A stretch of DNA of 43,175 nucleotides from assembly GCA_903839855.1 (NCBI GenBank), contig CAIMEB010000255.1, forward strand, positions 1 through 43,175, read 5' to 3'. Origin of the DNA: an uncultured Methylococcaceae bacterium (GTDB lineage Bacteria; Pseudomonadota; Gammaproteobacteria; Methylococcales; Methylomonadaceae). Below the pieces are notes generated by a model. It did no database searches. It was not told the origin of the DNA and was given only the letters and a program-made list of their open reading frames with translations. Each line of letters opens with the position of its first letter. Within the stretch, counting starts at the first letter, position 1. Of this stretch, positions 17,585 to 26,800 are shown piece after piece. Made by a program: the position numbers and the translations under genes.

Positions 17585-18247
17585 GTGGAAATTTACGAGA
17601 CAGAAGAACAGCAACTTGAGGCCGTTAAGCGATGGTGGAAAGAAAACGGGCAGTCTACCATTATAGGCGCGATTTTAGGAGTTGCTATTATCTTGGGTTG
17701 GAATTACTGGAGAGAGCACAAGAATGCTCAGGCGGAACAGGCGTCTGCTCTGTACGGTGAACTGGTTCAAGCGATTGAGACAAACAAGAAAGAGGGTGTG
17801 GATAAATTAGCCGAGCGTATAAAAAGCGAATACCCTAAGACAGAGTATGCAATTTATAGTCAGCTTTTATTGGCAAAATCAAAAGTAGATCAAGGCGATC
17901 TTGCCAGTGCAAAGTCTATTCTTACGAATGTTGCAGCCAGTTCAAATAATGAATTGAGTAACATTGCAAAAATTCGATTGGTTAGACTCATGCTCGCAAG
18001 TGGTGAATATGAGAAAGGCCTGGAGCTGATTAATAGTGTTGATCCGGCTACATTAGCCAGTTTTTCGGGTAATTATGATGAGTTGGTCGGTGATTTATAT
18101 GTTGCGCTGGATCGCCTGGATCAGGCGAGAAGTTCTTACCAGAAAGCAATAGAAAGCGGTTATCGGTCGCCTTTGTTACAAATTAAAATAGATGATTTAA
18201 CTGCCCCGGAAAAAATAGTTGTTCCAACTACTGAGACTGGAAAATAA
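17585..18247 (+). CDS. yfgM: YfgM-family periplasmic chaperone/ancillary translocon subunit
   Basis: YfgM is an inner-membrane protein with a periplasmic TPR domain that works near SecYEG and in folding of exported proteins. The 220-residue product starts at GTG 17585 with the family opening EIYETEEQQLEAVKRWWKEN, one membrane span (about 25-42) and a TPR-like C-terminal part. Its stop overlaps the bamB start (TAATG), the usual arrangement. Identification rests on the N-terminal motif and on the hisS-yfgM-bamB-der order. Confidence 0.93.
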   Translation: MEIYETEEQQLEAVKRWWKENGQSTIIGAILGVAIILGWNYWREHKNAQAEQASALYGELVQAIETNKKEGVDKLAERIKSEYPKTEYAIYSQLLLAKSKVDQGDLASAKSILTNVAASSNNELSNIAKIRLVRLMLASGEYEKGLELINSVDPATLASFSGNYDELVGDLYVALDRLDQARSSYQKAIESGYRSPLLQIKIDDLTAPEKIVVPTTETGK

Positions 18248-19452
18248 TGCGACTCTCTAGGCTTATCGGTTTTTTTTTAGTTTTAACTCTAACTCTAACA
18301 GGCTGTGCTGCTTTAGATACAGTTAATGAGACTGTTGATGGTATAACCAATTATTTTAAAGGTGGCGAGGATAACTCTGATCCTCCTGCTGTTTTAGTTG
18401 AATATCCCCCTGAAATAAAAATTGAAGAGCTTTGGAGCGAGTCAGTTGGTGTTGGTTCAGATGAGCAATCTTTGAAGCTAATCCCGGTCAGTGCCTTTGG
18501 TAAACTGCTGGTGGCCGATAGAAAGGGCTTGGTGCAGGCAAGAGATCTGATGACGGGGAGGATTGTCTGGGAAGTTGAAACAGATATTCATTTCTCTTCA
18601 GGCCCCGGCATAGGCGTTAATACAGTTATTTTAGGTTCTAGTGATGCTGATGTTGTTGCTTTAAATAGTGAAAACGGCGTACAACTCTGGCGCTCAAAAG
18701 TGTCAAGTGAGGTATTGTCAGTCCCGGTTGTTTCTAACGGTATAGTCGTTGTAAGGACAACTGATGGTGAACTGATTGCATTAAATGAAAAAACCGGCGC
18801 TAAGCTTTGGAATTACGAGAATAACGCTCCTGCGTTAAGTGTCCGAGGTATCGGCTCTCCTTTGATAGCGGAAGAAAATATTATTGAAGGTTATGATAAC
18901 GGCAAATTAATGGCGCTACGTTTAACCGATGGTAAATATGGTTGGGAAACAAGTATAGCGATACCCAAAGGACGCTCTGAAGTTGAGCGTTTAGTTGATC
19001 TTGACGTCGACCCCATTGATGTTTCAGGGATAATTTATATTGCCAGTTATCATGGTGGCGTTGCCGCTATATCCGAGTCCGATGGTGATGTGCTCTGGCG
19101 TAACGAAGGCATATCATCTTATACCGGATTAGCTCATGATTATCGTTATTTATATTTATCTGATACAAGTGACGATGTCTGGCAACTGGAGCAGCGAACA
19201 GGCGCTTCGTTATGGAAGCAAAAAGACTTGCACCAAAGGAAGTTGACAGCGCCTGCTGTTTATGAAGATTATATTGTTGTCGGAGATTTTGAAGGTTACG
19301 TGCATTGGTTATCTACGAGTGATGGTAGGCAGTTAGGACGTATCAAAATTGCGGATAGTGCAATCGATGCTAAGCCCGTCATCGTTAATGATATTGTTTA
19401 TGTTTATGCAAAAGATGGCACGCTTGCCGCCTTAAAAACTCGAGCACATTAA
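18247..19452 (+). CDS. bamB: Outer-membrane protein assembly lipoprotein BamB
   Basis: BamB is a beta-propeller lipoprotein of the BAM complex that inserts outer-membrane proteins. The 401-residue product has a signal peptide with lipobox LTGC (Cys20). Repeated PQQ-like blades follow, with the typical AxTGxxxW pattern, for example [35 protein letters not shown] and [12 protein letters not shown]. It ends five bases before der. Length and neighbours match the family. Confidence 0.97.
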   Translation: MRLSRLIGFFLVLTLTLTGCAALDTVNETVDGITNYFKGGEDNSDPPAVLVEYPPEIKIEELWSESVGVGSDEQSLKLIPVSAFGKLLVADRKGLVQARDLMTGRIVWEVETDIHFSSGPGIGVNTVILGSSDADVVALNSENGVQLWRSKVSSEVLSVPVVSNGIVVVRTTDGELIALNEKTGAKLWNYENNAPALSVRGIGSPLIAEENIIEGYDNGKLMALRLTDGKYGWETSIAIPKGRSEVERLVDLDVDPIDVSGIIYIASYHGGVAAISESDGDVLWRNEGISSYTGLAHDYRYLYLSDTSDDVWQLEQRTGASLWKQKDLHQRKLTAPAVYEDYIVVGDFEGYVHWLSTSDGRQLGRIKIADSAIDAKPVIVNDIVYVYAKDGTLAALKTRAH

Positions 19453-19456
19453 AAAT

Positions 19457-20857
19457 ATGTTACCTGTAATAGCTCTCGTTGGGCGTCCTAATGTGGGTAA
19501 ATCTACATTGTTTAATTATTTAACTCGAAGTAGAGATGCTTTAGTTGCTGATTTTCCTGGCTTAACCAGAGACAGGCAGTATGGGCGTGTAAAGCATGGT
19601 ATTCGCCCCTGTTTAGTGGTTGATACGGGCGGAATAGCCGATGATGCAGAAGGTATTGAAAGTTTTGCCAGAAAACAGGTGCAAATTGCCTTACAAGAAG
19701 CCGATGTGGTTTTGTTTATCGTGGATGCACGAGAAGGCTTGAGTGCCTCAGATAAAGTGATTGCTGATTCACTTAGGAAACTGGATAAGCCGATTCTCTT
19801 AGTGACGAATAAAGTGGACGGTATTGATGCGACTATTGCTGCATCAGATTTTTATTCTTTGGCTCTCGGTGAGCCTGTTCAAATTGCTGCCTCTCATGGT
19901 CGCGGCATCCCAGAATTACTGCTCAGAGTTGACCAATTATTACCTATTAAAGCAGAGGGTGTGGTTGAGGATGATATTCGAAGAGGTATTGCCATCGCTG
20001 TCGTGGGTCGGCCTAATGTAGGTAAGTCAACCTTAGTTAATCGATTGCTGGGTGAAGAGCGCGTTATTGTATTTGATGAGCCCGGTACGACGCGTGATAG
20101 TATCTATATTCCTTTCGAGCGAAATGGCAAGCAATTCACCTTAATTGATACGGCGGGTATGCGTCGCCGCTCCAGAGTTGCAGAAACGATTGAAAAGTTT
20201 AGTGTCATTAAATCGTTACAAGCGATTGAACAGGCCAATGTTGTTATTTATATGATCGATGCAAGGGAAGGTATTGCTGATCAGGATGCGCATTTATTAG
20301 GATTAGTCTTAGAGGCCGGTCGGGCATTGATTATCGGTTTAAATAAGTGGGATGGTCTGAACACTGAACAAAAAGAAACGGTTAAACGTCAAATAGAAGT
20401 TAAGTTATCGTTCCTGGATTTTGCTGAAAAACACCCTATCTCTGCTTTACATGGTAGTGGGGTAGGTAAGTTGTTTGATGTGGTTCATAAATTATATGAC
20501 TCTGCCATGCTGGATATGTCAACGCCAGTGTTGACCAGAATCCTTAAAGAAGCCACTGTTGCGCATCAACCCCCTATCGTTAATACTCGTCGTATTAAAT
20601 TAAAATACGCTCATCAAGGCGGGCGCAATCCTCCGATTGTCGTGATACATGGGGTACAAACAGATGCTCTTCCGATCTCATATAAGCGTTATTTGATGAA
20701 TTATTTTCGTGAGAAGCTTAAATTATCTGGAACGCCGATAAAATTAGAATTCAGGTCTCCTGTAAATCCGTTTCACGGGCAAAAAAAGAAGCTCACCGAA
20801 TGGCAAGTACAGAAACGTGAACGCTTGCAGAAACGAGCTAAGACTAAAAAAGAATGA
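19457..20857 (+). CDS. der: Ribosome-assembly GTPase Der
   Basis: Der (EngA) has two GTPase domains and a C-terminal KH-like domain and is needed for 50S assembly. Both P-loops are intact: GRPNVGKST near residue 8 and again near 184. DTGGI and DTAGM switch-II motifs and two NKxD boxes (TNKVDG, LNKWDG) are present. The lysine-rich tail ([20 protein letters not shown]) is typical. At 466 residues the length is normal. Confidence 0.98.
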   Translation: MLPVIALVGRPNVGKSTLFNYLTRSRDALVADFPGLTRDRQYGRVKHGIRPCLVVDTGGIADDAEGIESFARKQVQIALQEADVVLFIVDAREGLSASDKVIADSLRKLDKPILLVTNKVDGIDATIAASDFYSLALGEPVQIAASHGRGIPELLLRVDQLLPIKAEGVVEDDIRRGIAIAVVGRPNVGKSTLVNRLLGEERVIVFDEPGTTRDSIYIPFERNGKQFTLIDTAGMRRRSRVAETIEKFSVIKSLQAIEQANVVIYMIDAREGIADQDAHLLGLVLEAGRALIIGLNKWDGLNTEQKETVKRQIEVKLSFLDFAEKHPISALHGSGVGKLFDVVHKLYDSAMLDMSTPVLTRILKEATVAHQPPIVNTRRIKLKYAHQGGRNPPIVVIHGVQTDALPISYKRYLMNYFREKLKLSGTPIKLEFRSPVNPFHGQKKKLTEWQVQKRERLQKRAKTKKE

Positions 20858-20928
20858 AGTGACTGATGTATTAAAAAGTTTATCTTTTTATTACGAAAAT
20901 TTTGCTTTTAATTTTTATTGAGACATTT

Positions 20929-21423
20929 ATGGCAACTATTTCATTTCAAGGTAAACCCTTACATACCTCAGGCGAGTTACCCATTGTTGGCAGTAAAGCG
21001 CCTGACTTTTCTCTGGTTAACAGTAAGTTGGCTGATGTTAATCTGGCTTCTTTTGCAGGTAAAAGAAAGGTACTGAATATTGTACCCAGTTTAGATACAC
21101 CGACTTGCGCAACATCGACGCGCATTTTTAATGAAAAAGCGGCGCATTTGTATAACACAGTTGTCTTGGTTGTTTCTGCTGATTTACCATTTGCCCAATG
21201 TCGTTTTTGTGAAGTGGAAGGCTTAAAACATGTGACGGCCCTATCCACTTTTCGTTCTGATTTTGCTGACGTTTATGGGGTCAAGCTGGTTAATACATTT
21301 CTTGCCGGTTTAACGGCTAGAGCCATTGTCATCATTGATGAACAGGATACAGTTATTTATACTCAATTAGTGGAAGAGTTAGCGCATGAACCTGATTATG
21401 AGAGTGCGTTAGCGGCGTTATAA
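20929..21423 (+). CDS. tpx: Thiol peroxidase Tpx
   Basis: Tpx is an atypical 2-Cys peroxiredoxin that reduces hydroperoxides with thioredoxin. I take ATG 20929 (MATISFQGKPLHTSGELP), giving 164 residues; an upstream in-frame TTG would only add a hydrophobic stub. The peroxidatic cysteine is Cys60 in DTPTCATSTR, and the resolving one Cys94 in RFCEVEGL. Cys91, three residues earlier, is extra: most relatives have serine or lysine there. It has its own gap on both sides and is probably a single-gene unit. Confidence 0.95.
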   Translation: MATISFQGKPLHTSGELPIVGSKAPDFSLVNSKLADVNLASFAGKRKVLNIVPSLDTPTCATSTRIFNEKAAHLYNTVVLVVSADLPFAQCRFCEVEGLKHVTALSTFRSDFADVYGVKLVNTFLAGLTARAIVIIDEQDTVIYTQLVEELAHEPDYESALAAL

Positions 21424-21585
21424 ATTACTTAAAGTGCTGTAAATAACGATATGAGGTTGTATACAGAAGGCTTTTATAGTAAATTCACATCGGCTATTGA
21501 ATAAAGTCTTCAATAGAGGTTGCCCATTTTTTTGTGGCTTGTCTTATATAGGGATACACAGAGTTTTAACTCAAGGTTTAACGAT

Positions 21586-21819
21586 ATGGCAGAAATGATG
21601 AGTAACGGGGTTGAATTAATGTTTGCAGGGATGGGGATTGTGTTTCTATTTTTGACGATGTTGGTGTATGCGGTCAATATTATGTCTACAATAGTTCAGC
21701 GATTTTTTCCTGATGTTCCGGCGTCAGGAATGTCAGCTTCTCTAGCGACCGGTATTGATAAAAGTGTTATTGCTGCTATAACAGCAGCGGTTCATCAACA
21801 TCGGAGGCTGCATAAATAA
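21586..21819 (+). CDS. oadG: Oxaloacetate decarboxylase gamma subunit OadG
   Basis: OadG is the small membrane subunit that holds the sodium-pumping decarboxylase together. I start it at ATG 21586 (MAEMMSNGVELMFAGMG), giving 77 residues; the longer frame upstream (from 21520) is not family-like. One membrane span (FAGMGIVFLFLTMLVYAVNIM) is followed by a short cytoplasmic tail with GIDKSVIAAITAAVHQHR, the conserved end. A 130-base gap with a TCAAT microsatellite precedes oadA. Confidence 0.88.
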   Translation: MAEMMSNGVELMFAGMGIVFLFLTMLVYAVNIMSTIVQRFFPDVPASGMSASLATGIDKSVIAAITAAVHQHRRLHK

Positions 21820-21821
21820 AA

Positions 21822-21846
21822 TCAATTCAATTCAATTCAATTCAAT
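21822..21846. repeat. TCAAT microsatellite, 5 copies
   Basis: Five perfect tandem TCAAT units lie just after the oadG stop codon, in the gap before oadA. Slippage would change the spacing between the two genes but no protein. It is a candidate length-polymorphic site. Confidence 0.85.
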
Positions 21847-21949
21847 GTATGTCAGTTGCTTTGTACTGACCTAAATCGTTTTATGTGCTATAAACGACTC
21901 AAAAGCTCGACAATTTTGAACCTACAAGATTCTTGGAGAAATATTTAGA

Positions 21950-23746
21950 ATGGCCAAAGATAAAAAAAAGCCCCTAGCTATCACTGAAGTAGTCTTAAGA
22001 GATGCTCATCAATCTATCTTAGCCACTCGCCTGCGCATAGCAGATATGCTGCCTATCTGTGAGAAACTTGACCAGATTGGTTATTGGTCTATTGAATCAT
22101 GGGGAGGAGCAACATTTGATGCGTGTATCCGGTATTTAGGTGAAGACCCTTGGGAAAGACTGCGAACTCTTAAAGCTGCAATGCCTAAAACGCCACAGCA
22201 AATGTTGCTTAGAGGCCAAAATATTTTAGGTTATCGGCATTACGCAGACGATGTGGTTGATAAGTTTGTTGAACGCTGTGCCGTTAACGGTATAGATGTT
22301 TTTCGTATCTTTGATGCGATGAATGATATGAGAAACATAGAGCATGCAGTTAAAGCCGTACTTAATACCAATGCGCATGCACAAGGCACTATCTCATATA
22401 CCACGAGTGCTGTTCATACCATTGATGTATGGGTTGACTTGGGTAAACAGATTGAAGATATGGGTGCGCACTCTATCTGTATTAAAGATATGGCGGGATT
22501 ACTCAAACCCTATGATGCTTTCGAGTTAGTGAGTCGCTTGAAAAAAAGTACTAAAATTCCTATCCATTTACATTGTCATGCTACAACCGGTTTAAGTGTT
22601 GCTACTCTGATTAAAGCCGCAGAAGCCGGTATTGATAATGTCGATACGGCTATTTCATCGATGAGTATGACGTATGGTCATAGTGCGACAGAGGCAATCG
22701 TTGCAAGCCTTGAAGGTACAGATAGAGAGACCGGTTTAGACTTAGTCAAATTAGAAGATATCGCGCACTATTTTAGAGATATCCGCAAAAAATATGCGCA
22801 ATATGAAGGAAGCCTAAAAGGTGTTGATGGTCGTATTTTGATTTCTCAAGTCCCTGGTGGCATGTTGACGAACATGGAAAGCCAGTTAAAAGAACAAGGC
22901 GCTACTGATAAATTTGATGATGTGTTACGTGAAATACCCAGAGTGCGTGAAGACTTAGGCTTTATTCCCTTGGTCACACCCACTTCGCAAATTGTCGGTA
23001 CGCAAGCGGTTATGAATGTAATGACAGGTGAGCGGTATAAAACCATTACCAAAGAAACTGCGGGTGTTTTAAAAGGTGAATATGGCGCTACGCCTGCACC
23101 GGTCAATAAAGAACTGCAAGATAGAGTGTTAGCGGGTGCTGATCCCATAACTTGTAGGCCGGCAGATTTAATTTTGCCAGAAATGGATAAATTGATTGCT
23201 GAAGTGCAAGAAAAAGCGAAAGCAGAAGGTGTAACGCTCGCTAAAAATATTGAAGAGGATGCCTTAATCAATGGTATGTTCGCTCAAGTTGGCTGGAAGT
23301 TTTTGGTCAACCGAGGAAATCCAGCGGCTTTTGAATCAGCGCCTGATCAAGCGCCAGTGATTACAAATGTCGAAGTGCCTAAAACAACAGTCGCTGTAGG
23401 CGAGGGTAGTATAGGAGCCTATACCGTTAATGTTGATGGTAGAAATTTCAATGTAACCGTAGGTCCAGTGGGTGCCGCGTTAAAAATTCAGCCTGTCGTC
23501 ACTGAAACAAGCACACAGCCAGTGATAGAAAGTTCTGGTTCTAGCGTATATGCACCTATGGCGGGTAACATACTAAAAATTCTTGTTGAGGTGGGTAGCG
23601 TTGTTGAAGAGGGTGAAGTAGTTGTTATTATGGAAGCCATGAAAATGGAAACCGAAGTACGATCTAAATTCGCGGGTACTGTCAGTGCTGTCCATATCAA
23701 AGAAGGTGGTGCAGTAGCAGGCGGTAATGCTTTAGTTACCTTATAG
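21950..23746 (+). CDS. oadA: Oxaloacetate decarboxylase alpha subunit OadA
   Basis: OadA carries the carboxyltransferase and biotin domains: it moves CO2 from oxaloacetate to biotin, and OadB then releases it while pumping sodium. The 598 residues show [13 protein letters not shown] (metal-binding Asp) near the N-terminus and the metal-ligand HLHCHATTG. The C-terminal biotin domain has EAMKMETEV, with biotinylated Lys565. A pyruvate carboxylase B-subunit would look alike, but oadG and oadB flank it, so the sodium-pump assignment is firm. TTGGAGAAAT supplies a ribosome-binding site. Confidence 0.96.
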   Translation: MAKDKKKPLAITEVVLRDAHQSILATRLRIADMLPICEKLDQIGYWSIESWGGATFDACIRYLGEDPWERLRTLKAAMPKTPQQMLLRGQNILGYRHYADDVVDKFVERCAVNGIDVFRIFDAMNDMRNIEHAVKAVLNTNAHAQGTISYTTSAVHTIDVWVDLGKQIEDMGAHSICIKDMAGLLKPYDAFELVSRLKKSTKIPIHLHCHATTGLSVATLIKAAEAGIDNVDTAISSMSMTYGHSATEAIVASLEGTDRETGLDLVKLEDIAHYFRDIRKKYAQYEGSLKGVDGRILISQVPGGMLTNMESQLKEQGATDKFDDVLREIPRVREDLGFIPLVTPTSQIVGTQAVMNVMTGERYKTITKETAGVLKGEYGATPAPVNKELQDRVLAGADPITCRPADLILPEMDKLIAEVQEKAKAEGVTLAKNIEEDALINGMFAQVGWKFLVNRGNPAAFESAPDQAPVITNVEVPKTTVAVGEGSIGAYTVNVDGRNFNVTVGPVGAALKIQPVVTETSTQPVIESSGSSVYAPMAGNILKILVEVGSVVEEGEVVVIMEAMKMETEVRSKFAGTVSAVHIKEGGAVAGGNALVTL

Positions 23747-23772
23747 CAACTTAGCTTATCAAGAGACATTTT

Positions 23773-24900
23773 ATGGAAAATCTGCTATCACTCTGGCAAA
23801 GTACAGGCCTATATAACTTTACTAGCGGTCAAGTATTTATGATGCTGGTTGGGTTTTTATTACTGTTTCTGGCTATTAAAAAAGGTTTTGAACCTTTGCT
23901 ATTATTACCTATTGGTTTTGGTGCGATTTTAAGTAATATTCCTGTGGCAGGTATTGCCGAAGAAGGTGGGATTTTATATTACTTATATTTCGGTATTAAG
24001 TTGGGTATCTTTCCGTTGCTCATTTTTATGGGCGTGGGTGCAATGACTGATTTTGGTCCTATGTTGGCAAACCCAAAAACCATGTTATTAGGAGCAGCTG
24101 CACAATTCGGTATTTTTGCATCGTTGTTAGGTGCGTTGGCTCTTAATGCGATTCCCGGTTTGGAGTTTAGTTTAAGAGACGCGGCGGCGATTGGCATTAT
24201 CGGTGGGGCAGATGGACCTACGGCTATTTACGTGGCTTCAAAATTAGCGCCTGATCTGTTGGGTGCGATTGCAGTTGCGGCCTATTCTTATATGGCACTG
24301 GTTCCTTTAATTCAGCCACCTATCATGCGTGCCTTAACGACGGAAGATGAGCGCAAAATTGAAATGCAACAAATGCGTGTGGTCAGCAGAACTGAAAAAA
24401 TTGTATTTCCATTGATGTTGCTCGTTTTGTCTGTTTTGTTATTGCCTTCAGCGACTCCTCTGATTGGGATGTTTGCCCTGGGTAATTTGATGAATGCGTG
24501 TGGTGTTGTTGAGCGCTTGAGTCAAACGGCACAAAATGAATTGATCAATATAGTGACTATTTTCTTGGGCTTGTCTGTTGGCTCAAAGTTGAGTGCACAT
24601 GCTTTCTTACAATTTCAAACGCTTGGTATTTTAGCGCTGGGGGCAATTGCTTTTGCTATAGGAACTGCTTCGGGGGTTATTATGGCGAAAATTATGAACC
24701 GATTCAGTGATACACCTATCAATCCTTTGATTGGAGCTGCTGGTGTTTCTGCTGTACCTATGGCCGCAAGGGTTGCAAATAAATTAGGTCTAGAAAGCAA
24801 TCCTCATAATTTTCTTTTAATGCATGCAATGGGGCCTAATGTGGCCGGTGTTATTGGTTCAGCTGTTGCAGCCGGGGTATTATTAAGCTTGGTTAAGTAA
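23773..24900 (+). CDS. oadB: Oxaloacetate decarboxylase beta subunit OadB
   Basis: OadB is the multi-span membrane subunit that decarboxylates carboxybiotin and couples it to sodium export. The 375-residue length is normal. Hydrophobic spans cover most of it. Conserved stretches include [37 protein letters not shown] and the C-terminal [18 protein letters not shown] with [15 protein letters not shown]. It follows oadA by 26 bases with a GAGA-type ribosome-binding site. No strong terminator is seen; a weak inverted repeat (TATACTC/GAGTATA, 24951-24976) lies downstream. Confidence 0.97.
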   Translation: MENLLSLWQSTGLYNFTSGQVFMMLVGFLLLFLAIKKGFEPLLLLPIGFGAILSNIPVAGIAEEGGILYYLYFGIKLGIFPLLIFMGVGAMTDFGPMLANPKTMLLGAAAQFGIFASLLGALALNAIPGLEFSLRDAAAIGIIGGADGPTAIYVASKLAPDLLGAIAVAAYSYMALVPLIQPPIMRALTTEDERKIEMQQMRVVSRTEKIVFPLMLLVLSVLLLPSATPLIGMFALGNLMNACGVVERLSQTAQNELINIVTIFLGLSVGSKLSAHAFLQFQTLGILALGAIAFAIGTASGVIMAKIMNRFSDTPINPLIGAAGVSAVPMAARVANKLGLESNPHNFLLMHAMGPNVAGVIGSAVAAGVLLSLVK

Positions 24901-25003
24901 CCATTGATTATTACTCTTAGACATCTACTGGGGCGTGTCTCATAGTTTTATATACTCTTAATTGATTAGGAGTATAGTTCTGATGATAATAATTTAACCT
25001 GTC

Positions 25004-25444
25004 ATGACAATGAAAATATCCAAAGCGATACTGTTTTTTGTGGTTTTATTTTTTTCAAACTACGCCTGTGCGGATTATAAAGCTGTTTTGAAAAAAGCTA
25101 AACAAGGCGATCCAAAAGCTCAATATTCTTTAGCTATTATGTATCAATTCGGTAAGGGCGTTCCAGAAGATGATAGAAAAGCATTTAAGTGGACGCAGTT
25201 AGCCGCAATGCAAGGTTATCCCAAGGCTCAAAATAACCTTGGCTATATGTACGATGTGGGTGAAGGTGTTTCTCAAAACAATATGCGAGCTTATGTGTGG
25301 AAGTATTTTGCTGCTGCTCAAGGAGAGTTAGATGCTGCAGAGCATCGAGATGATTTAGCAAAGCAAATGAGCAAACAACAGCTTAAAGAAGCTAAAAAAA
25401 TGATCCGAGAGTGTAAAGCTAGAAGTTACAAGTATTGCTATTAA
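25004..25444 (+). CDS. Secreted Sel1-repeat protein
   Basis: The 146-residue protein has a signal peptide (MTMKISKAILFFVVLFFSNY, cut likely after CA) and two to three Sel1-like repeats: AQYSLAIMYQFGKGVPEDDRKA, AQNNLGYMYDVGEGVSQNN. These helical repeats mediate protein contacts. An in-frame ATG at 25010 is also possible. The C-terminus ends with a short cysteine pair (RECKARSYKYCY). It stands alone between oadB and the polysaccharide genes. No specific function can be assigned. Confidence 0.85.
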   Translation: MTMKISKAILFFVVLFFSNYACADYKAVLKKAKQGDPKAQYSLAIMYQFGKGVPEDDRKAFKWTQLAAMQGYPKAQNNLGYMYDVGEGVSQNNMRAYVWKYFAAAQGELDAAEHRDDLAKQMSKQQLKEAKKMIRECKARSYKYCY

Positions 25445-25774
25445 AACAAACAAACAAACAAATAATAGCTGGATAATATCTCAAATATAACTGGGGATTA
25501 ATATTTACGAAATTTGAACTGAAGTATAAAAAATAAGTCTATCCTGAGTTTATACCGATTATTCGCTCTTTGGGAGCGTACTTTATTGAATTTTAAGGCG
25601 TTTGACTTTGAATAATCCTGCTAAAATCAAAATATTATCCATTAATAGCAATTAGTTATAGTTAATGGCGAAAAGTGGGTTTATAAGCTCTAAATTAAAT
25701 AATTTTCTAGATTGGACTAAAAATAATGTTCTGTTTTTAGAAATAGAGTTGTTCCATATGAATCAAAAATTACA
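25445..25774. other. Intergenic region before the polysaccharide locus
   Basis: It opens with a short CAAA microsatellite (AAACAAACAAACAAACAAAT). A weak hairpin CGCTC/GAGCG (25564-25578) follows. TTGACT at 25602-25607 resembles a -35 box but has no -10 at normal spacing. Nothing coding is seen. The locus promoter presumably lies here. Confidence 0.45.
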
Positions 25775-26797
25775 ATGAATAAAAGCCTATACAGATTGTT
25801 TATTGTTTTGCCTTTAGTTATTTTACCCTGTCTTTTCTTGTTGTATGCCTGTGGTGCTTGGGAAGTTGTGCCTCCTGCTTCGCCAAATGCGATCAAAGCA
25901 TTTGAAGTTCCTGATAGATCCAAACGCTATTCTACTCCAACTGCAATTAAAGAATTTGTGGAAGAAACAAAAAAAGTTGATGATTATCTATTGTATGACG
26001 GTGATGATGTTAACATAGAGGTTATAGGAAGGCCTGAGTTATCAGGTGTTCAGACCATTGGACCTGATGGGCGTATCTCGTTGTCAGTAGTGGGTTCGCT
26101 ATTGGTCAGAAACCTGACGCGTGAACAGACTGCTGAAGCGGTAACCAAAGCATTATCATCGTATTATGCAAATGTATTTACCACGGTACGAGTAGAGCGC
26201 TATAAGTCAAATCGGATTATCATTATAGGTCGCGTTGAACATCCTGGCGAAATATTGTTCAATTCGGCCCCCTATTTGATGGATATTATAGCTCAGGCGG
26301 GCGGGATGCCGTTGATGCGGAAAGATCAAGTATTGACGCGCTGCGCGATTATCCGCAAAGACACCATATTGTGGGTTGACTTAGGGCATCTATTAACTGG
26401 GGACACCAGTTTAAATATCCCTTTGCAACGGAATGACGTGATTTATATTCCCGATTCATCAGATACGGCTGTTTTTGTCCTCGGAGCAGTCAATATACCT
26501 GGTGTAAAAACTATGTCGCCGCAAATGTCCTTTATCGATGCTATAGGCCAGGCAGGTGGGATTACTAGAGACGGTAATACTGAAGAAGTTCATTTGATTC
26601 GCCCCAGTGAAAACGTCCATTTAGTCATTGACATGGCGAAAATATTAGCTCCACAGAAAGAGCTCAATGTCGCCATCAATGAAGGTGATATTATTTATGT
26701 TCCCCGTCATTCCGTGAGTAAAGTTTCCTATATTATGCAGCAGATCAATCCATTTAGTACAATAATGTCAATTGGTCAACTTAGCGCAATGCCATAA
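25775..26797 (+). CDS. Polysaccharide export lipoprotein, Wza-like
   Basis: The 340-residue product has a signal peptide with a plausible lipobox LYAC (Cys26), a polysaccharide-export domain (YLLYDGDDVNIEVIGRPELSG... TIGPDGRISLSVVG, about 70-150) and two SLBB-type domains (from about 145 and 230; note IIIIGRVEHPGEI and VFVLGAVNIPGV). Wza-type proteins form the outer-membrane channel for surface polysaccharides. It is followed after 3 bases by the Wzz-like gene. The C-terminal amphipathic helix expected for a Wza barrel is not obvious. Confidence 0.9.
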   Translation: MNKSLYRLFIVLPLVILPCLFLLYACGAWEVVPPASPNAIKAFEVPDRSKRYSTPTAIKEFVEETKKVDDYLLYDGDDVNIEVIGRPELSGVQTIGPDGRISLSVVGSLLVRNLTREQTAEAVTKALSSYYANVFTTVRVERYKSNRIIIIGRVEHPGEILFNSAPYLMDIIAQAGGMPLMRKDQVLTRCAIIRKDTILWVDLGHLLTGDTSLNIPLQRNDVIYIPDSSDTAVFVLGAVNIPGVKTMSPQMSFIDAIGQAGGITRDGNTEEVHLIRPSENVHLVIDMAKILAPQKELNVAINEGDIIYVPRHSVSKVSYIMQQINPFSTIMSIGQLSAMP

Positions 26798-26800
26798 CTT

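Noticed and set aside
21861-21894. Promoter TTGTAC-TATAAA before oadA
   Set aside because: The spacer is 22 bases, too long for a standard promoter.
21950-23746. Pyruvate carboxylase subunit B
   Set aside because: The protein alone would fit, but oadG and oadB flank it in the standard oadGAB order.
25602-25630. Sigma70 promoter TTGACT for the polysaccharide locus
   Set aside because: Nearest -10-like hexamers are 14 or 25 bases away, neither a normal spacing.
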